A DNA stretch of 64,000 nt from Dehalococcoidia bacterium (GTDB taxonomy: Bacteria; Chloroflexota; Dehalococcoidia; Tepidiformales; Tepidiformaceae). Below the pieces are notes generated by a model that ran no database searches, was not told where the DNA came from, and was given only the letters and a program-made list of their open reading frames with translations. The translations under genes were made by a program, and so were the position numbers. Where the stretch lies: contig JAJDYW010000040.1 of NCBI GenBank assembly GCA_022824925.1, positions 62,001 through 126,000 of the forward strand, in the 5' to 3' direction. Positions 43,263 through 51,784 of this stretch are shown one piece after another; the first letter of the stretch is position 1, and the number at the start of each line of letters is the position of its first letter.

Positions 43263-44141
43263 CTAACCCAACGCCCCCGACACCCGCTCCACCAGCCCCG
43301 TCCCCGACAGCAGCTCCGACATCCGCTCCAGCTTCCGCTCCCCGTGGAAGCGCGTCCGGTCGAAGATGCCCTCCAGCGCGATCACCGTATTCTCCGTGTC
43401 CGTGCGCGAGAGCATGACCGGCACCCCCCGCGCCAAGGCCGCGTCGTAGAGGTACTCGCTGGGGCGGCGGCCGCCCGTCAGGATGAGGCAGGCCGGCTCC
43501 GTCGCCAGCGCCGCCAGGTGCTGGTCCGTCTTGTCGAAGCGCACCACCACCGCTTTCGACTCGAAGCGTTCCAGGTACGGCTGCCCCGAGTCCGACCCGA
43601 TGGGCGCGATCACGAGATGGTCACAGGTCGGGTCGATCCCGTCCCCTTCGACCAGCGTCTCCGCGCGCAGGGCCGCCTGCGCCTCCGACACGCTGAAGCC
43701 CGCCAGCGTGCGGTCCTCCCCGAGCGCCACCAGCGGCGCGCCCCCGCACTCGTCCGGCGCATCCGCCAGCGCCGAAGCCGCCACGTCCACCGCCACGACG
43801 GCGAGCGGGGCCACCTCGGCCACGCGCGCTTCGTCGGGCAGGCCGCGCGTCACGAGCAGCGTCGCGTCGGCGCGGTCCAGCGGCGCGTCCAGCTCCGCCA
43901 CGACGACCTCGTCGTCGTTCGGCGGCGGGATCACGTTCGCCGCGACGGGCGTGGACGCGCTTCCCGGCGCGAACTCCAGCGTCGAGTACCAGTGCGCGTC
44001 GTCGGCGGCGTTGCCGCCGTCGCCTTCGCCGCGGACCAGCCAGACCCGCCGTCCGGCGTAGGCCAGCGATCGCGCCAGCGTGGCCGCGACGCCGGTCTTG
44101 CCGGCGCCGGGTGAATCGGAGATCACGGTAAGCAGGGGCAT
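43263..44141 (-). CDS. P-loop ATPase with C-terminal DRTGG domain
   Basis: A 292-residue protein combining a BioD/dethiobiotin-synthetase-like P-loop domain (SDSPGAGKTGVAATLAR at the N-terminus) with a DRTGG domain (about 175-290; ACLILTGGRRPSEYLYDAAL, VPVMLSRTDTENTV). The same pair occurs as the N-terminal part of long phosphotransacetylases and as stand-alone proteins, probably regulatory nucleotide sensors. No catalytic phosphotransacetylase domain is attached. Divergent from the ThDP-enzyme gene at 44250. Function unknown. Confidence 0.75.
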   Translation of the reverse strand: MPLLTVISDSPGAGKTGVAATLARSLAYAGRRVWLVRGEGDGGNAADDAHWYSTLEFAPGSASTPVAANVIPPPNDDEVVVAELDAPLDRADATLLVTRGLPDEARVAEVAPLAVVAVDVAASALADAPDECGGAPLVALGEDRTLAGFSVSEAQAALRAETLVEGDGIDPTCDHLVIAPIGSDSGQPYLERFESKAVVVRFDKTDQHLAALATEPACLILTGGRRPSEYLYDAALARGVPVMLSRTDTENTVIALEGIFDRTRFHGERKLERMSELLSGTGLVERVSGALG

Positions 44142-44249
44142 CGCGCCCGATTCTGCGCGTCACCCCTCCCTACCGGCAAGCGGCCACGCCCCCGCCCGGT
44201 ACACTGTCGCCGCCGCGAGTGCAGCTTGCCGCCACCGGAGGGGGATGCC

Positions 44250-45869
44250 ATGAAGGTCGCCGATGCCGTAGCCGAGATCCTGAAGCGCGAGGGCGTGGAG
44301 TTCCTCGTCGCCTACCCAGTGAACCCCATCATCGAGGCCGCCGCCCGCGCCGACGTGCGCACGATCATCGTGCGCCAGGAGCGCGTCGGCCTGCACATGG
44401 CCGACGCCTTCAGCCGCGTCAACTCCGGCGACCGCATCGGCGTCTTCGCCATGCAGCACGGCCCCGGCGCCGAGAACGCCTTCGGCGGCGTCGCCCAGGC
44501 CTACGGCGACTCCGTCCCCATTCTCGTCATGCCCGGCGGCTACGCCCGCCGCATCACGAACACGGCTCCCAACTTCAACTCCTTCCTCAACTTCCAGCAC
44601 GTCACGAAGTGGACCGAGCAGGTCACCCTCGGCTCCACCGTCCCCGACGTCATGCGCCGCGCCTTCACGCAGGTCCGCAACGGCCGCCCCCGCCCCGTGC
44701 TCATCGAGATCCCCGGCGATGTCTTCCAGGAGGACGTGCCCGACGACTTCGCCTACGAGCCCGCCCCCGCCCTCCGCTCCGGCCCCGACCCCGAGGCCGT
44801 CAAGGCCGTCGCCGAGGTCCTCCGCAACGCCGAGCGGCCGGTCATCTACGCCGGCCAGGGCGTCCACTACGCGAAGGCGTGGGACGAGCTGCGCCGACTC
44901 GCCGAGCTCCTCCAGATTCCCGTCACGACGAGCCTCCAGGGCAAGAGCGCCTTCCCCGAGGACCACCCCCTCTCCCTCGGCTCCGGCGGCCGCGCCATCC
45001 CCCGCGCGGTCCACGACTTCCTCCAGGACGCCGATGTCATCTTCGGTATCGGCTGCAGCTTCGCCGCCACCGGGTTCGGCGTCGCCATGCCCAGGGGCAA
45101 GACCATCATCCACGCCACCCTCGACCCGGCGGACGTGAACAAGGACGTCGCCTCCGCCCACGCCCTCATCGGGGACGCGAAGCTGACCCTCGACGCGCTC
45201 CTCTGCGAGCTGGACGGCGCCACCGCCTCCCGCGACGGCGTCACCGAGCGCATCGCGACGACGAAGGCGGAGTGGATCGAGGAGTGGAAGCCCAGGCTCA
45301 CCGACGACTCCTCGCCCCTCTCCCCCTACCGCGTCATCTGGGACCTGCTCCACACCGTCGATGTCGAGAATACGATCATCACGCACGACGCCGGCAGCCC
45401 CCGCGACCAGCTCTCCCCGTTCTGGGAGAGCCGCACCCCCCTCAGCTACATCGGCTGGGGCAAGACGACCCAGCTGGGCACGGGCCTCGGCTACGCCATG
45501 GGCGCAAAGCTCGCCCGCCCCGACCAGCTCTGCATCAACGTCTGGGGCGACGCCGCCATCGGCTTCACCGGCATGGACTTCGAGACCGCCGTGCGCGAGC
45601 GCATCCCCATCCTCTCCGTCCTCCTCAACAACTTCTCCATGGCGATCGAGCTGCCCATCATGCAGGCGGCCACCGAAAAGTTCCGCAGCACCGATATCAG
45701 CGGGAACTACGCCGACATGGCGAAGGCCTTCGGCGGCTACGGAGAGCGCGTCACCGACGCCGCCGAGATCGTCCCCGCCATCAAGCGCGGCATCGCCCAG
45801 ACCGAGGCCGGCAACCCCGCCCTGCTGGAGTTCATCACCCAGAAAGAGATCGAAATCTCGAAGTTCTAG
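44250..45869 (+). CDS. Thiamine-diphosphate-dependent enzyme, acetolactate-synthase-like (paralogue)
   Basis: A 539-residue ThDP enzyme with the activating Glu in VRQERVGLHMADAFSR and the cofactor motif GDAAIGFTGMDFETA...LSVLLNNFS. It is a clear paralogue of the enzyme at 21264, with the central GKSAFPEDHPLSLG and HDAGSPRDQLSPF...SYIGWGKTT blocks conserved. Start ATG 44250 has a GGAGGGG box; TACACT about 50 bp upstream may be the -10. Reaction unknown: 2-oxo acid decarboxylase, benzaldehyde-lyase-like or acyl-CoA lyase functions are all possible. Confidence 0.85.
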   Translation: MKVADAVAEILKREGVEFLVAYPVNPIIEAAARADVRTIIVRQERVGLHMADAFSRVNSGDRIGVFAMQHGPGAENAFGGVAQAYGDSVPILVMPGGYARRITNTAPNFNSFLNFQHVTKWTEQVTLGSTVPDVMRRAFTQVRNGRPRPVLIEIPGDVFQEDVPDDFAYEPAPALRSGPDPEAVKAVAEVLRNAERPVIYAGQGVHYAKAWDELRRLAELLQIPVTTSLQGKSAFPEDHPLSLGSGGRAIPRAVHDFLQDADVIFGIGCSFAATGFGVAMPRGKTIIHATLDPADVNKDVASAHALIGDAKLTLDALLCELDGATASRDGVTERIATTKAEWIEEWKPRLTDDSSPLSPYRVIWDLLHTVDVENTIITHDAGSPRDQLSPFWESRTPLSYIGWGKTTQLGTGLGYAMGAKLARPDQLCINVWGDAAIGFTGMDFETAVRERIPILSVLLNNFSMAIELPIMQAATEKFRSTDISGNYADMAKAFGGYGERVTDAAEIVPAIKRGIAQTEAGNPALLEFITQKEIEISKF

Positions 45870-45881
45870 GGAACGCGACCG

Positions 45882-46130
45882 CTATGTCACCAGCGCCGCC
45901 ACCGCCACCGCGATGGTCGCAATGCCGATGTTCAGGGCGGCGACGAAGGTAATGATCCTGACCTGGACATTCGCCAACTCGGCTCGAACGATGGCAAGCT
46001 CTGCCTGCAGGATGTCCCGCGTAACGAACGGGCTCAGTATCTCGACGACCGCATCGGCAGCAGGTTCGTCGATGCCGCCTTCGCGCAACCGGTTATACGC
46101 CTGGCGCGAGTCAAAGGTGGAAGCCGCCAC
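45882..46130 (-). CDS. DUF1640-like coiled-coil membrane protein, copy A
   Basis: An 82-residue protein: helical head (STFDSRQAYNRLREGGIDEPAADAVVEIL), short coiled-coil (ILQAELAIVRAELANVQVRI), C-terminal membrane helix (FVAALNIGIATIAVAVAALV). Same layout as the protein at 24099 and nearly identical to copy B apart from an 11-residue deletion in the coiled coil. GTG 46130 has a GGAGGAAC box. Downstream member of a tandem duplication. Confidence 0.75.
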   Translation of the reverse strand: MAASTFDSRQAYNRLREGGIDEPAADAVVEILSPFVTRDILQAELAIVRAELANVQVRIITFVAALNIGIATIAVAVAALVT

Positions 46131-46195
46131 GCTGTTCCTCCCTGCGCCACCAGCCTACTCCAGTCAGATACTTGTCGCAACTGTTAACTGCGGTT

Positions 46196-46255
46196 CTACG
46201 TGCCTTCCAGCCGCAGGTCGCGCACGACCGCAATCTCCCGGCAATCCGTGAAGAA
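46196..46255 (-). pseudogene. Duplicated 3'-end fragment of the GNAT gene
   Basis: Translates as FFTDCREIAVVRDLRLEGT plus stop, identical in all 19 residues to the C-terminus of the intact acetyltransferase at 46648. Homology stops abruptly a few bases further upstream. No start codon: a remnant created by the tandem duplication. Confidence 0.93.
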
Positions 46256-46300
46256 CGAGGGACCGTGTGACGGGATGTGGGTCCGGTGGTCAGCCGCCCA

Positions 46301-46582
46301 CTACGTCACCAACGCTGCCACCGCCACGGCGATGGTGGCAATCCCGACGTTCAGGGCGGCGACGAAGGTGATGATCCTGACCTGGCCACTCGCCATCTCA
46401 GCGCGAATTGCAGCCAACTCGCTACGAAGGTTTACCTGCACCTTCGCAAGCTCTGCCTGCAGGATGTCCCGCGTGACGAACGGGCTCAGTACCTCGACGA
46501 CCGCATCGGCAGCAGGTTCGTCCATGCCGCCTTCGCGAAGCCGTTGATACGCCTGGCGCGAGTCAAAGGTGGAAGTGGCCAC
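46301..46582 (-). CDS. DUF1640-like coiled-coil membrane protein, copy B
   Basis: A 93-residue paralogue of copy A: the same head (STFDSRQAYQRLREGGMDE), a coiled coil lengthened by 11 residues (AKVQVNLRSELAAIRAEM), and the same membrane anchor. GTG 46582 has a strong GGAGGA box, matching copy A; an ATG at 46603 is less likely. The conserved 27-bp block upstream of both copies probably contains the promoter. An 11-residue change keeps a hendecad coiled-coil register. Confidence 0.75.
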   Translation of the reverse strand: MATSTFDSRQAYQRLREGGMDEPAADAVVEVLSPFVTRDILQAELAKVQVNLRSELAAIRAEMASGQVRIITFVAALNVGIATIAVAVAALVT

Positions 46583-46619
46583 GCAGATCCTCCAGGTGGA
46601 CATAGCCTATTCTAGTCAT

Positions 46620-46646
46620 ATACTTGTCGCAACTGTTAACTGCGGT
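46620..46646 (-). promoter_or_regulatory. Conserved 27-bp block upstream of the DUF1640-like gene
   Basis: Perfectly conserved in both duplication units although flanking bases differ. On the minus strand it reads with TTAACA and TTGCGACA; in unit B TAGAAT follows shortly downstream. It lies between the GNAT stop and the small gene, so it is likely the promoter or a regulatory site. Confidence 0.4.
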
Positions 46647-46647
46647 G

Positions 46648-47118
46648 CTACGTACCTTCGAGTCGCAGATCGCGCACGACCGCAATCTCACGGCAGTCCG
46701 TGAAGAACGGGCAACGCACGCACTCGTTCCAGACCTTCTGGGGGAAGTCCATCACGTTCGCCAGGACGAACCCCTGCCGCTCGAAGAACCCCGGCTGGTA
46801 CGTCAGCGCGAACACGCGCTCGATGCCCATCTCCCGCCCCTCGTCGACGCACGCATCGACAATGGCCGCGCCCACGCCCTTGCCGTGCTGGTCCTCGCGC
46901 ACGGCCAGGGAGCGGATCTCGGCAATGTCCGGGCCCATGATGTGGAGTGAGCCGCACCCCACGACCTCGCCGCCCTCGCGGGCGACCTTGAAGTCGCGGA
47001 TTGCCTCGTGGATCTCGCCGAGGGGACGTTCGAGCATCTCGCCACGCTGCGCCCAGTCGTCGATCAGGGCGTGGATGGCGCCGGCATCGCTCAGGTGGGC
47101 GGGTTCGACACAGACCAT
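46648..47118 (-). CDS. GNAT N-acetyltransferase, short ArgA-like
   Basis: A 156-residue GNAT protein. The acetyl-CoA loop is VREDQHGKGVGAAIV; RVFALTYQPGFFERQGF and FPQKVWNECVRCPFF resemble stand-alone N-acetylglutamate synthase-type proteins that start arginine synthesis. The Cys pair (CVRC) plus FFTDC is typical of that subgroup. ATG 47118 has an AGGAGG box. Its last 20 codons are duplicated at 46196-46255. No other arg genes are nearby, so the substrate is tentative. Confidence 0.85.
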   Translation of the reverse strand: MVCVEPAHLSDAGAIHALIDDWAQRGEMLERPLGEIHEAIRDFKVAREGGEVVGCGSLHIMGPDIAEIRSLAVREDQHGKGVGAAIVDACVDEGREMGIERVFALTYQPGFFERQGFVLANVMDFPQKVWNECVRCPFFTDCREIAVVRDLRLEGT

Positions 47119-47347
47119 TGGGGAAACCTCCTGCTACGGGGGTCGGAACGATTGATGCGGCTCAGGCGCGAGGCCCGGCCGCCGTTCCGCCGCGCGCCAG
47201 GGCGGCGCGATCGCCGCCCTGGGGGGCTCCTTCGGATACTGGTCGCAGCAGCATCGTGCCCCGAGTGTAGGCCGCCCTTCCCCTTACACGCTCGCCCGCC
47301 ACGCTCGTGTAGGCTCGCGCTGGGCGTTTCGCCTCGGGGAGGAGCGT

Positions 47348-48268
47348 ATGCGCGTCTCGATCATCGGCCAGGCCGCGTTCGGCGAGGCCGTGCTCAAGCG
47401 GCTGATCGAGGAGGGCGTCGAGATCGTCGCCGCCTCCGCCCCCGAGCCGCGCGAAGGCGCCCGCCCCGACCCTCTCTGGGTGGCGGCCGAGGAAGCCGGC
47501 CTGACCCCCATCGACACGACCGCGCTCAAGGGCGAGGAGGGACTCGCCGCCTGGCGGGCCGCCGGCGCCGAGCTCGGCGTGATGGCCTTCGTCACCGAGA
47601 TCCTGCCCGGGGAGGCGCTCACCGCCCCCGGGCACGGCACCATCCAGTACCACCCCAGCCTCCTCCCCCTCCACCGCGGCTCCTCCGCCATGAACTGGCC
47701 CATCATCTTCGGCCGGACCGAGACCGGCCTCAGCGTCTTCTGGCCCGATGACGGCGTCGACACGGGCCCCGTCCTCCTCCAGAAGACCTGCGAGATCGGG
47801 CCCGACGACACCCTCGGCTCGCTCTACTTCGAGCGGCTCTTCCCCATGGGCGTCGATGCCATGGCCGAGGCGGTGAAGCTGGTCGAGGCCGGCGACGCCC
47901 CCCGCATCGAGCAGGAGCACGCCCTCTCGACCTACGAGCCGCCCTGCGGCGAGGAGCACGCGCGTGTGCCCTGGCACCTCCCCGCCCGGCAGGCGTACGA
48001 CCTGATCCGCGGCTGCAACCCCCAGCCCGGCGCGTGGACCACGCGCCGCGGCGGTGAGCGGCTCGGCGTGTTCGATTGCCGCCTCTCCCTCGAGAACGTC
48101 CCCGGCATGCCCGGCGCCGTCCTCGACATCCAGGAGGACGGCATCGACGTGCGCCTCAACGGGGGCGTGCTGCACGTCAAGCGCGTGCAGCCCCAGGGCG
48201 CCCGCAAGGTCAACGCCGGCGAGTGGGCCGCGGAGGTCGGGTTGAAGGTCGGCGCCCGCTTCCGCTAG
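47348..48268 (+). CDS. Formyltransferase-fold protein, 10-formyl-THF dehydrogenase N-domain type
   Basis: A 306-residue protein with the formyltransferase fold (1-200) and an OB-like C-terminal domain (205-306). YHPSLLPLHRGSSAMNWPI and GLSVFWPDDGVDTGPVL match the hydrolase domain of 10-formyltetrahydrofolate dehydrogenase more than Fmt; catalytic His102 and Asp138 correspond to FDH His106 and Asp142. It could hydrolyse 10-formyl-THF or formylate an amine; no aldehyde-dehydrogenase domain is attached. GGGGAGGAG box, TAGGCT upstream. Its stop shares CTAG with that of the convergent PBP gene. Confidence 0.82.
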   Translation: MRVSIIGQAAFGEAVLKRLIEEGVEIVAASAPEPREGARPDPLWVAAEEAGLTPIDTTALKGEEGLAAWRAAGAELGVMAFVTEILPGEALTAPGHGTIQYHPSLLPLHRGSSAMNWPIIFGRTETGLSVFWPDDGVDTGPVLLQKTCEIGPDDTLGSLYFERLFPMGVDAMAEAVKLVEAGDAPRIEQEHALSTYEPPCGEEHARVPWHLPARQAYDLIRGCNPQPGAWTTRRGGERLGVFDCRLSLENVPGMPGAVLDIQEDGIDVRLNGGVLHVKRVQPQGARKVNAGEWAAEVGLKVGARFR

Positions 48269-51200
48269 GGCTCCTCTTGCTCCGGCGGTTCCCCCGGCTC
48301 GGGCGGTTCCTCCGGCTCGACCGGCTCCGGTGGCCCATCGTCGAAGGGCAGGGTGGGCGCCACCGGGCCGCTGCCCGACCGCCCGGGCGCCCGCACCGCC
48401 GGTCCGTCGGTCAGGTTCACCAGCACGCTGTCCCGGAGCGGGGCCAGCAGGCCCTGCCACGCCGTCAGCCGCAACGTGTAGACGCGCGGCGGGAACTCCT
48501 CGTCCTCCATCTCGATCGTGCCCAGCAGATCGTTCAGGACGTTCTCCTCGCCGGAGGCGATCACCATCCAGTCGTCCTCCCGCGGGTTGGCGCCGGGTGC
48601 GATCTCGAGGACCCACTCGGTCAGCCGGCCCACGTTGACGCTCCCGACGACGTCCGTGCCCTCGCCCACTCTGCCGCTGCTGAAGGGGAACGTGAGGGCC
48701 ACGGCCACGAACCCCTCGCTCTGTTCCTCCGGCATCAGGGGGATGAACGCATAGAAGTCCTCGGGCGGGTCCTCCACGAGGCTGATGGCGAGGTCCGCCT
48801 CCCACCCCGGCAGCTTCACGAACTGCTGGAGCTCGCGGTAGCGCTGCGGCGTCTTGGCCGAGGCGAGCAGCCCGTTGCGCGTATCGATCACCGCCGGCTC
48901 GCAGACATCCTCGTACTCGACGTCCGTCCGCACCCACGCCTCCACCACCTGGTCGCAGCCGCCTGCCAGGTGCCGGTCCGTGGCGGGCGTCACGAAGTCG
49001 GTCAGCTCCACGTTCCGGGGCTGCAGCTCCTCGAAGTCCTCGATCGCGGCGATGCGCTCCTCTTCCAGCAGGTACTCGTGGAACGCCGCCATCCAGTGCT
49101 TGTAGAGCCAGAGGGTCGTGCGGGCCGAGGCGTACTCCCCCGAGGCCCCGTCGATCACAAGCTCGTTTGTGGCGTTCCCCACCCACACGGCCGTGGCCGC
49201 GTGCCGCGAGTAGCCGTTCATCCACGTCTCCAGCGTGTCGGCGGCGTCGAGCGGCCCCTGCTGCGTGCCCGTCTTGATCCCCGAGGGCAGCTTCTCGCCG
49301 TTCACGAACGCGTCCAGCCGGATGTCCTCGTTGCTGGTCCCGCACCCCCAGATCACGAAGCGCGCCGTGCAGTCCGACATGATGCTGTGCAGCAGCCAGA
49401 CGCTGCCGGCGTCGACCGTCCGGATCCGCTGCGGTCCCTCGTGCCGGAAGATCACGCGGTTGTTGATGTCGCGGACCTCCAGCACGGTCACCGGATCGAG
49501 GGGGCGCGTGCCCGGCAGCCGCAGGTGCCCGCGCTGAAAGTCCAGCCGCTGCTGGAGCGCGTTCTCGTAGTCGATGCCCTCGTCGAAGGCCGTGTTGTTG
49601 AGGGCCTCCGTGGAGACCGTCGTGGCCAGGTGCGGCACCCCCACGAGCACGCCCATGTTCGCGATCGTCGCGTTCATGTAGGCCATGTCCACCGCGCGGA
49701 TGTTGGCGCCGCCCGTGGCGATCGAGGCCCCGTAGTCGATATCGAGGTGCGAGACGAAGGTCGGATCGAACTCCTGCTGGATGGTCGTGATCCCGAGCAG
49801 CTTCGCCATCGTGATCACGTTGGGGATGCCCGCTTCCTGCGCGGCCCGGTAGGCGGCCACGTTCTGGGAACCCCCCAGCGCCGCCCGCGCCGAGATCAGT
49901 CCCTCCGTGCGCGGCCGTGGCCGCGGGTTCAGGACCTCGATGTCCGTCCCCTCGATCACCAGCGGGTCCGTGTCCCAGAGGATGCTCATCGGCGCCTTGT
50001 TCGCGTACTCGAACCAGGCGAGGTAGACCGCCGGCTTGAACGCCGACCCCGGCTGGTTGATCTCCACCAGCTGGTCGACGTTGCCCGCCACGCGCGGGTC
50101 GGCCGTGAACGAAGGGTCGCGGTTGGGCGCGTACACGAGGATCTCCCCCGTGTCCGGCTCGATTGTCACGATGGCGGCGTTGTGGCACTCGCAGCCGGCC
50201 TCCAGCCCCTGCTCGATCGCCGCCCTCGCCATCTCCAGCGCCGCCTGCGTCGCGTCCCAGTCGAGCGTCGTGCGCACCGTCCACCCCGCGCTGTGGACGC
50301 TCGTGAGGCAGTCCGGCACGTTCTCCAGCCTCGGCAGCAGGCCCGCCTCGCACATCCGCACCAGCCGCGGCTCCACCTGGTTGTCGATGAAGGCCGAGGC
50401 GTCCTGGGCGGCCGTCGTGGCCGCGGGGTACACGTAGAGCGTGTCCGACTTCGCGCTCTCCGCCTCCGAGAACGTGATCCACCCGTGCGTCACCATCAGG
50501 TCGATGACGTCCTCCTGGCGCGCCTTTGCGGGGCCGCCCACCGTCATCCGCCCGAGCCCGTCGAGGATGCAGTTGTCGTCGTCGTCGCGGAGGCAGTTGA
50601 GGCGCGGGTGGTACAGCGTCGGGAACTGGGGGATGCCCGCCAGCATCGCCGATTCCGCCAGGGACAGGTCGGCTGCGTTCTTGCGGAAGTAGCCCTCCGC
50701 CGCCGCCTGCACGCCCACGTAGCGATCCGCGTACGAGATCTGGTTCAGGTACCAGGTCAGGATCTGCTCCTTCGTGTAGTCCTGCTCCAGCTCGATCGCG
50801 TAGGCGATCTCCCGCAGCTTTCGGTCGACCGTGCGCTCCGCCACGCACGGATTCTCGGGATCGGTAAAGCTCCCGCAGATGTAGACGTTCTTGATGAGCT
50901 GCTGCGTGATCGAGGAGCCGCCCGTGCCCGTCCCGATGCCACCGCCCAGGTAGTTCTCCCAGGCCGCCCGCGCGAGCCCCCGGTAGTTCACCCCGGGATG
51001 CGTCCAGAAGGCGTTGTCCTCCGTGGAGACGGTCGCGTCGATCATGCTCTGCGAGATGTCGTCGAGGGCCACGGGGTGCAGGAGCTGCTGCGCCGGGTTG
51101 GTGAGCACCCCCAGCTCCACGTCGCCCGTGCGGTCGAAGATGCGCGTGATCCCCACCTGCCGCTCGATCAGCAGGTCCTCGATGGGCACGTAGTCCCGCG

Positions 51201-51366
51201 CGTAGTGCTGGTAGACGGCATACACGCTCCCCGCCCCCGCCGCCAGCACCGCCGAGAAGAGGAAGCCCACAACCAGCAGGCCGATCGCCCAGATGGGAAA
51301 CCTGCGCTGCTGGCTGCTCGCGCGGCGTGCCCGCAGGCGTCGGCGGATGACGATCTGGCTAGACAT
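48265..51366 (-). CDS. Bifunctional class A penicillin-binding protein
   Basis: A 1033-residue PBP1: basic cytoplasmic tail, one membrane helix (about 27-50), GT51 transglycosylase (about 75-300; TEDNAFWTHPGVN with catalytic Glu, GGSSITQQLIKN, RKLREIAYAIELE) and transpeptidase (about 390-760) with SAFK, SQN and KTGTQ active-site motifs. A C-terminal extension (about 800-1033) ends in a Pro/Glu-rich tail. Several paired Cys lie in the extracytoplasmic part. Polymerises and cross-links peptidoglycan, so this organism makes a murein wall. Convergent with the formyltransferase gene, CTAG shared. Confidence 0.93.
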   Translation of the reverse strand: MSSQIVIRRRLRARRASSQQRRFPIWAIGLLVVGFLFSAVLAAGAGSVYAVYQHYARDYVPIEDLLIERQVGITRIFDRTGDVELGVLTNPAQQLLHPVALDDISQSMIDATVSTEDNAFWTHPGVNYRGLARAAWENYLGGGIGTGTGGSSITQQLIKNVYICGSFTDPENPCVAERTVDRKLREIAYAIELEQDYTKEQILTWYLNQISYADRYVGVQAAAEGYFRKNAADLSLAESAMLAGIPQFPTLYHPRLNCLRDDDDNCILDGLGRMTVGGPAKARQEDVIDLMVTHGWITFSEAESAKSDTLYVYPAATTAAQDASAFIDNQVEPRLVRMCEAGLLPRLENVPDCLTSVHSAGWTVRTTLDWDATQAALEMARAAIEQGLEAGCECHNAAIVTIEPDTGEILVYAPNRDPSFTADPRVAGNVDQLVEINQPGSAFKPAVYLAWFEYANKAPMSILWDTDPLVIEGTDIEVLNPRPRPRTEGLISARAALGGSQNVAAYRAAQEAGIPNVITMAKLLGITTIQQEFDPTFVSHLDIDYGASIATGGANIRAVDMAYMNATIANMGVLVGVPHLATTVSTEALNNTAFDEGIDYENALQQRLDFQRGHLRLPGTRPLDPVTVLEVRDINNRVIFRHEGPQRIRTVDAGSVWLLHSIMSDCTARFVIWGCGTSNEDIRLDAFVNGEKLPSGIKTGTQQGPLDAADTLETWMNGYSRHAATAVWVGNATNELVIDGASGEYASARTTLWLYKHWMAAFHEYLLEEERIAAIEDFEELQPRNVELTDFVTPATDRHLAGGCDQVVEAWVRTDVEYEDVCEPAVIDTRNGLLASAKTPQRYRELQQFVKLPGWEADLAISLVEDPPEDFYAFIPLMPEEQSEGFVAVALTFPFSSGRVGEGTDVVGSVNVGRLTEWVLEIAPGANPREDDWMVIASGEENVLNDLLGTIEMEDEEFPPRVYTLRLTAWQGLLAPLRDSVLVNLTDGPAVRAPGRSGSGPVAPTLPFDDGPPEPVEPEEPPEPGEPPEQEEP

Positions 51367-51484
51367 GGCGGGAAGCGCAACCGGCCGGGGCGGCGAGCGG
51401 GAGGCACGCGAGACGGGGGGTACGCCTCATTACGATCGAGCCTAGCAAAGCGCCCGGTTGCGGGCACGTGCGGGAACGCCTGTG

Positions 51485-51490
51485 TACGAT
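51485..51490 (+). promoter_or_regulatory. TACGAT box 6 nt before gatC ATG (leaderless candidate)
   Basis: TACGAT, six bases, then ATG. No Shine-Dalgarno lies between; the predicted transcript would start at or beside the initiation codon. Confidence 0.55.
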
Positions 51491-51496
51491 CGCGCC

Positions 51497-51784
51497 ATGC
51501 CCATCTCCCGCGAACAGGTGGTCCACGTCGGCAGGCTCGCCCGCCTCGGCCTCACCGATGCCGAGATCGACCGCCTCACCACCCAGCTCTCCGACATCCT
51601 GGACCACTTCGAGGCCCTGGCCGCCGTCGATACCAACGGCGTCGAGCCCACCGCCCACCCGCTCCCCCTGCAGAACGTCATGCGCCCCGACTCCGTCGCG
51701 CCCTCCCTGCGGCGCGATGACGCCCTCGGCAACGCGCCCGAGGTGGAGGACGGCCTCATCCGCGTGCGCGCGGTCCTCGAATGA
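51497..51784 (+). CDS. gatC: Asp-tRNA(Asn)/Glu-tRNA(Gln) amidotransferase subunit C
   Basis: A 95-residue GatC. VVHVGRLARLGLTDAEIDRL and LSDILDHFEAL are diagnostic, as is the C-terminal DALGNAPEVEDGLIRV. Stabilises GatA in the GatCAB complex that converts Glu-tRNA(Gln) to Gln-tRNA(Gln). The ATG at 51497 is set by family N-termini and by the TACGAT box. Overlaps gatA by 4 bp (ATGA). gatB is not in the window next to it. Confidence 0.95.
   Translation: MPISREQVVHVGRLARLGLTDAEIDRLTTQLSDILDHFEALAAVDTNGVEPTAHPLPLQNVMRPDSVAPSLRRDDALGNAPEVEDGLIRVRAVLE

Larger units (their letters stand above)
45885..46710. repeat. Tandem duplication of (GNAT 3' end + spacer + DUF1640-like gene)
   Basis: Two units: about 45885-46258 and about 46304-46710. 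They share the small gene, a 27-bp perfect spacer block (46168-46194 and 46620-46646, 452 bp apart) and the last 20 codons of the acetyltransferase. Unit B is 33 bp longer, accounted for by 11 extra codons in the coiled coil. Confidence 0.9.

Noticed and set aside
48076..51720. A 1214-codon plus-strand frame opposite the PBP gene
   Set aside because: Arg/His/Leu-rich antisense translation; the minus-strand PBP has complete catalytic motifs.
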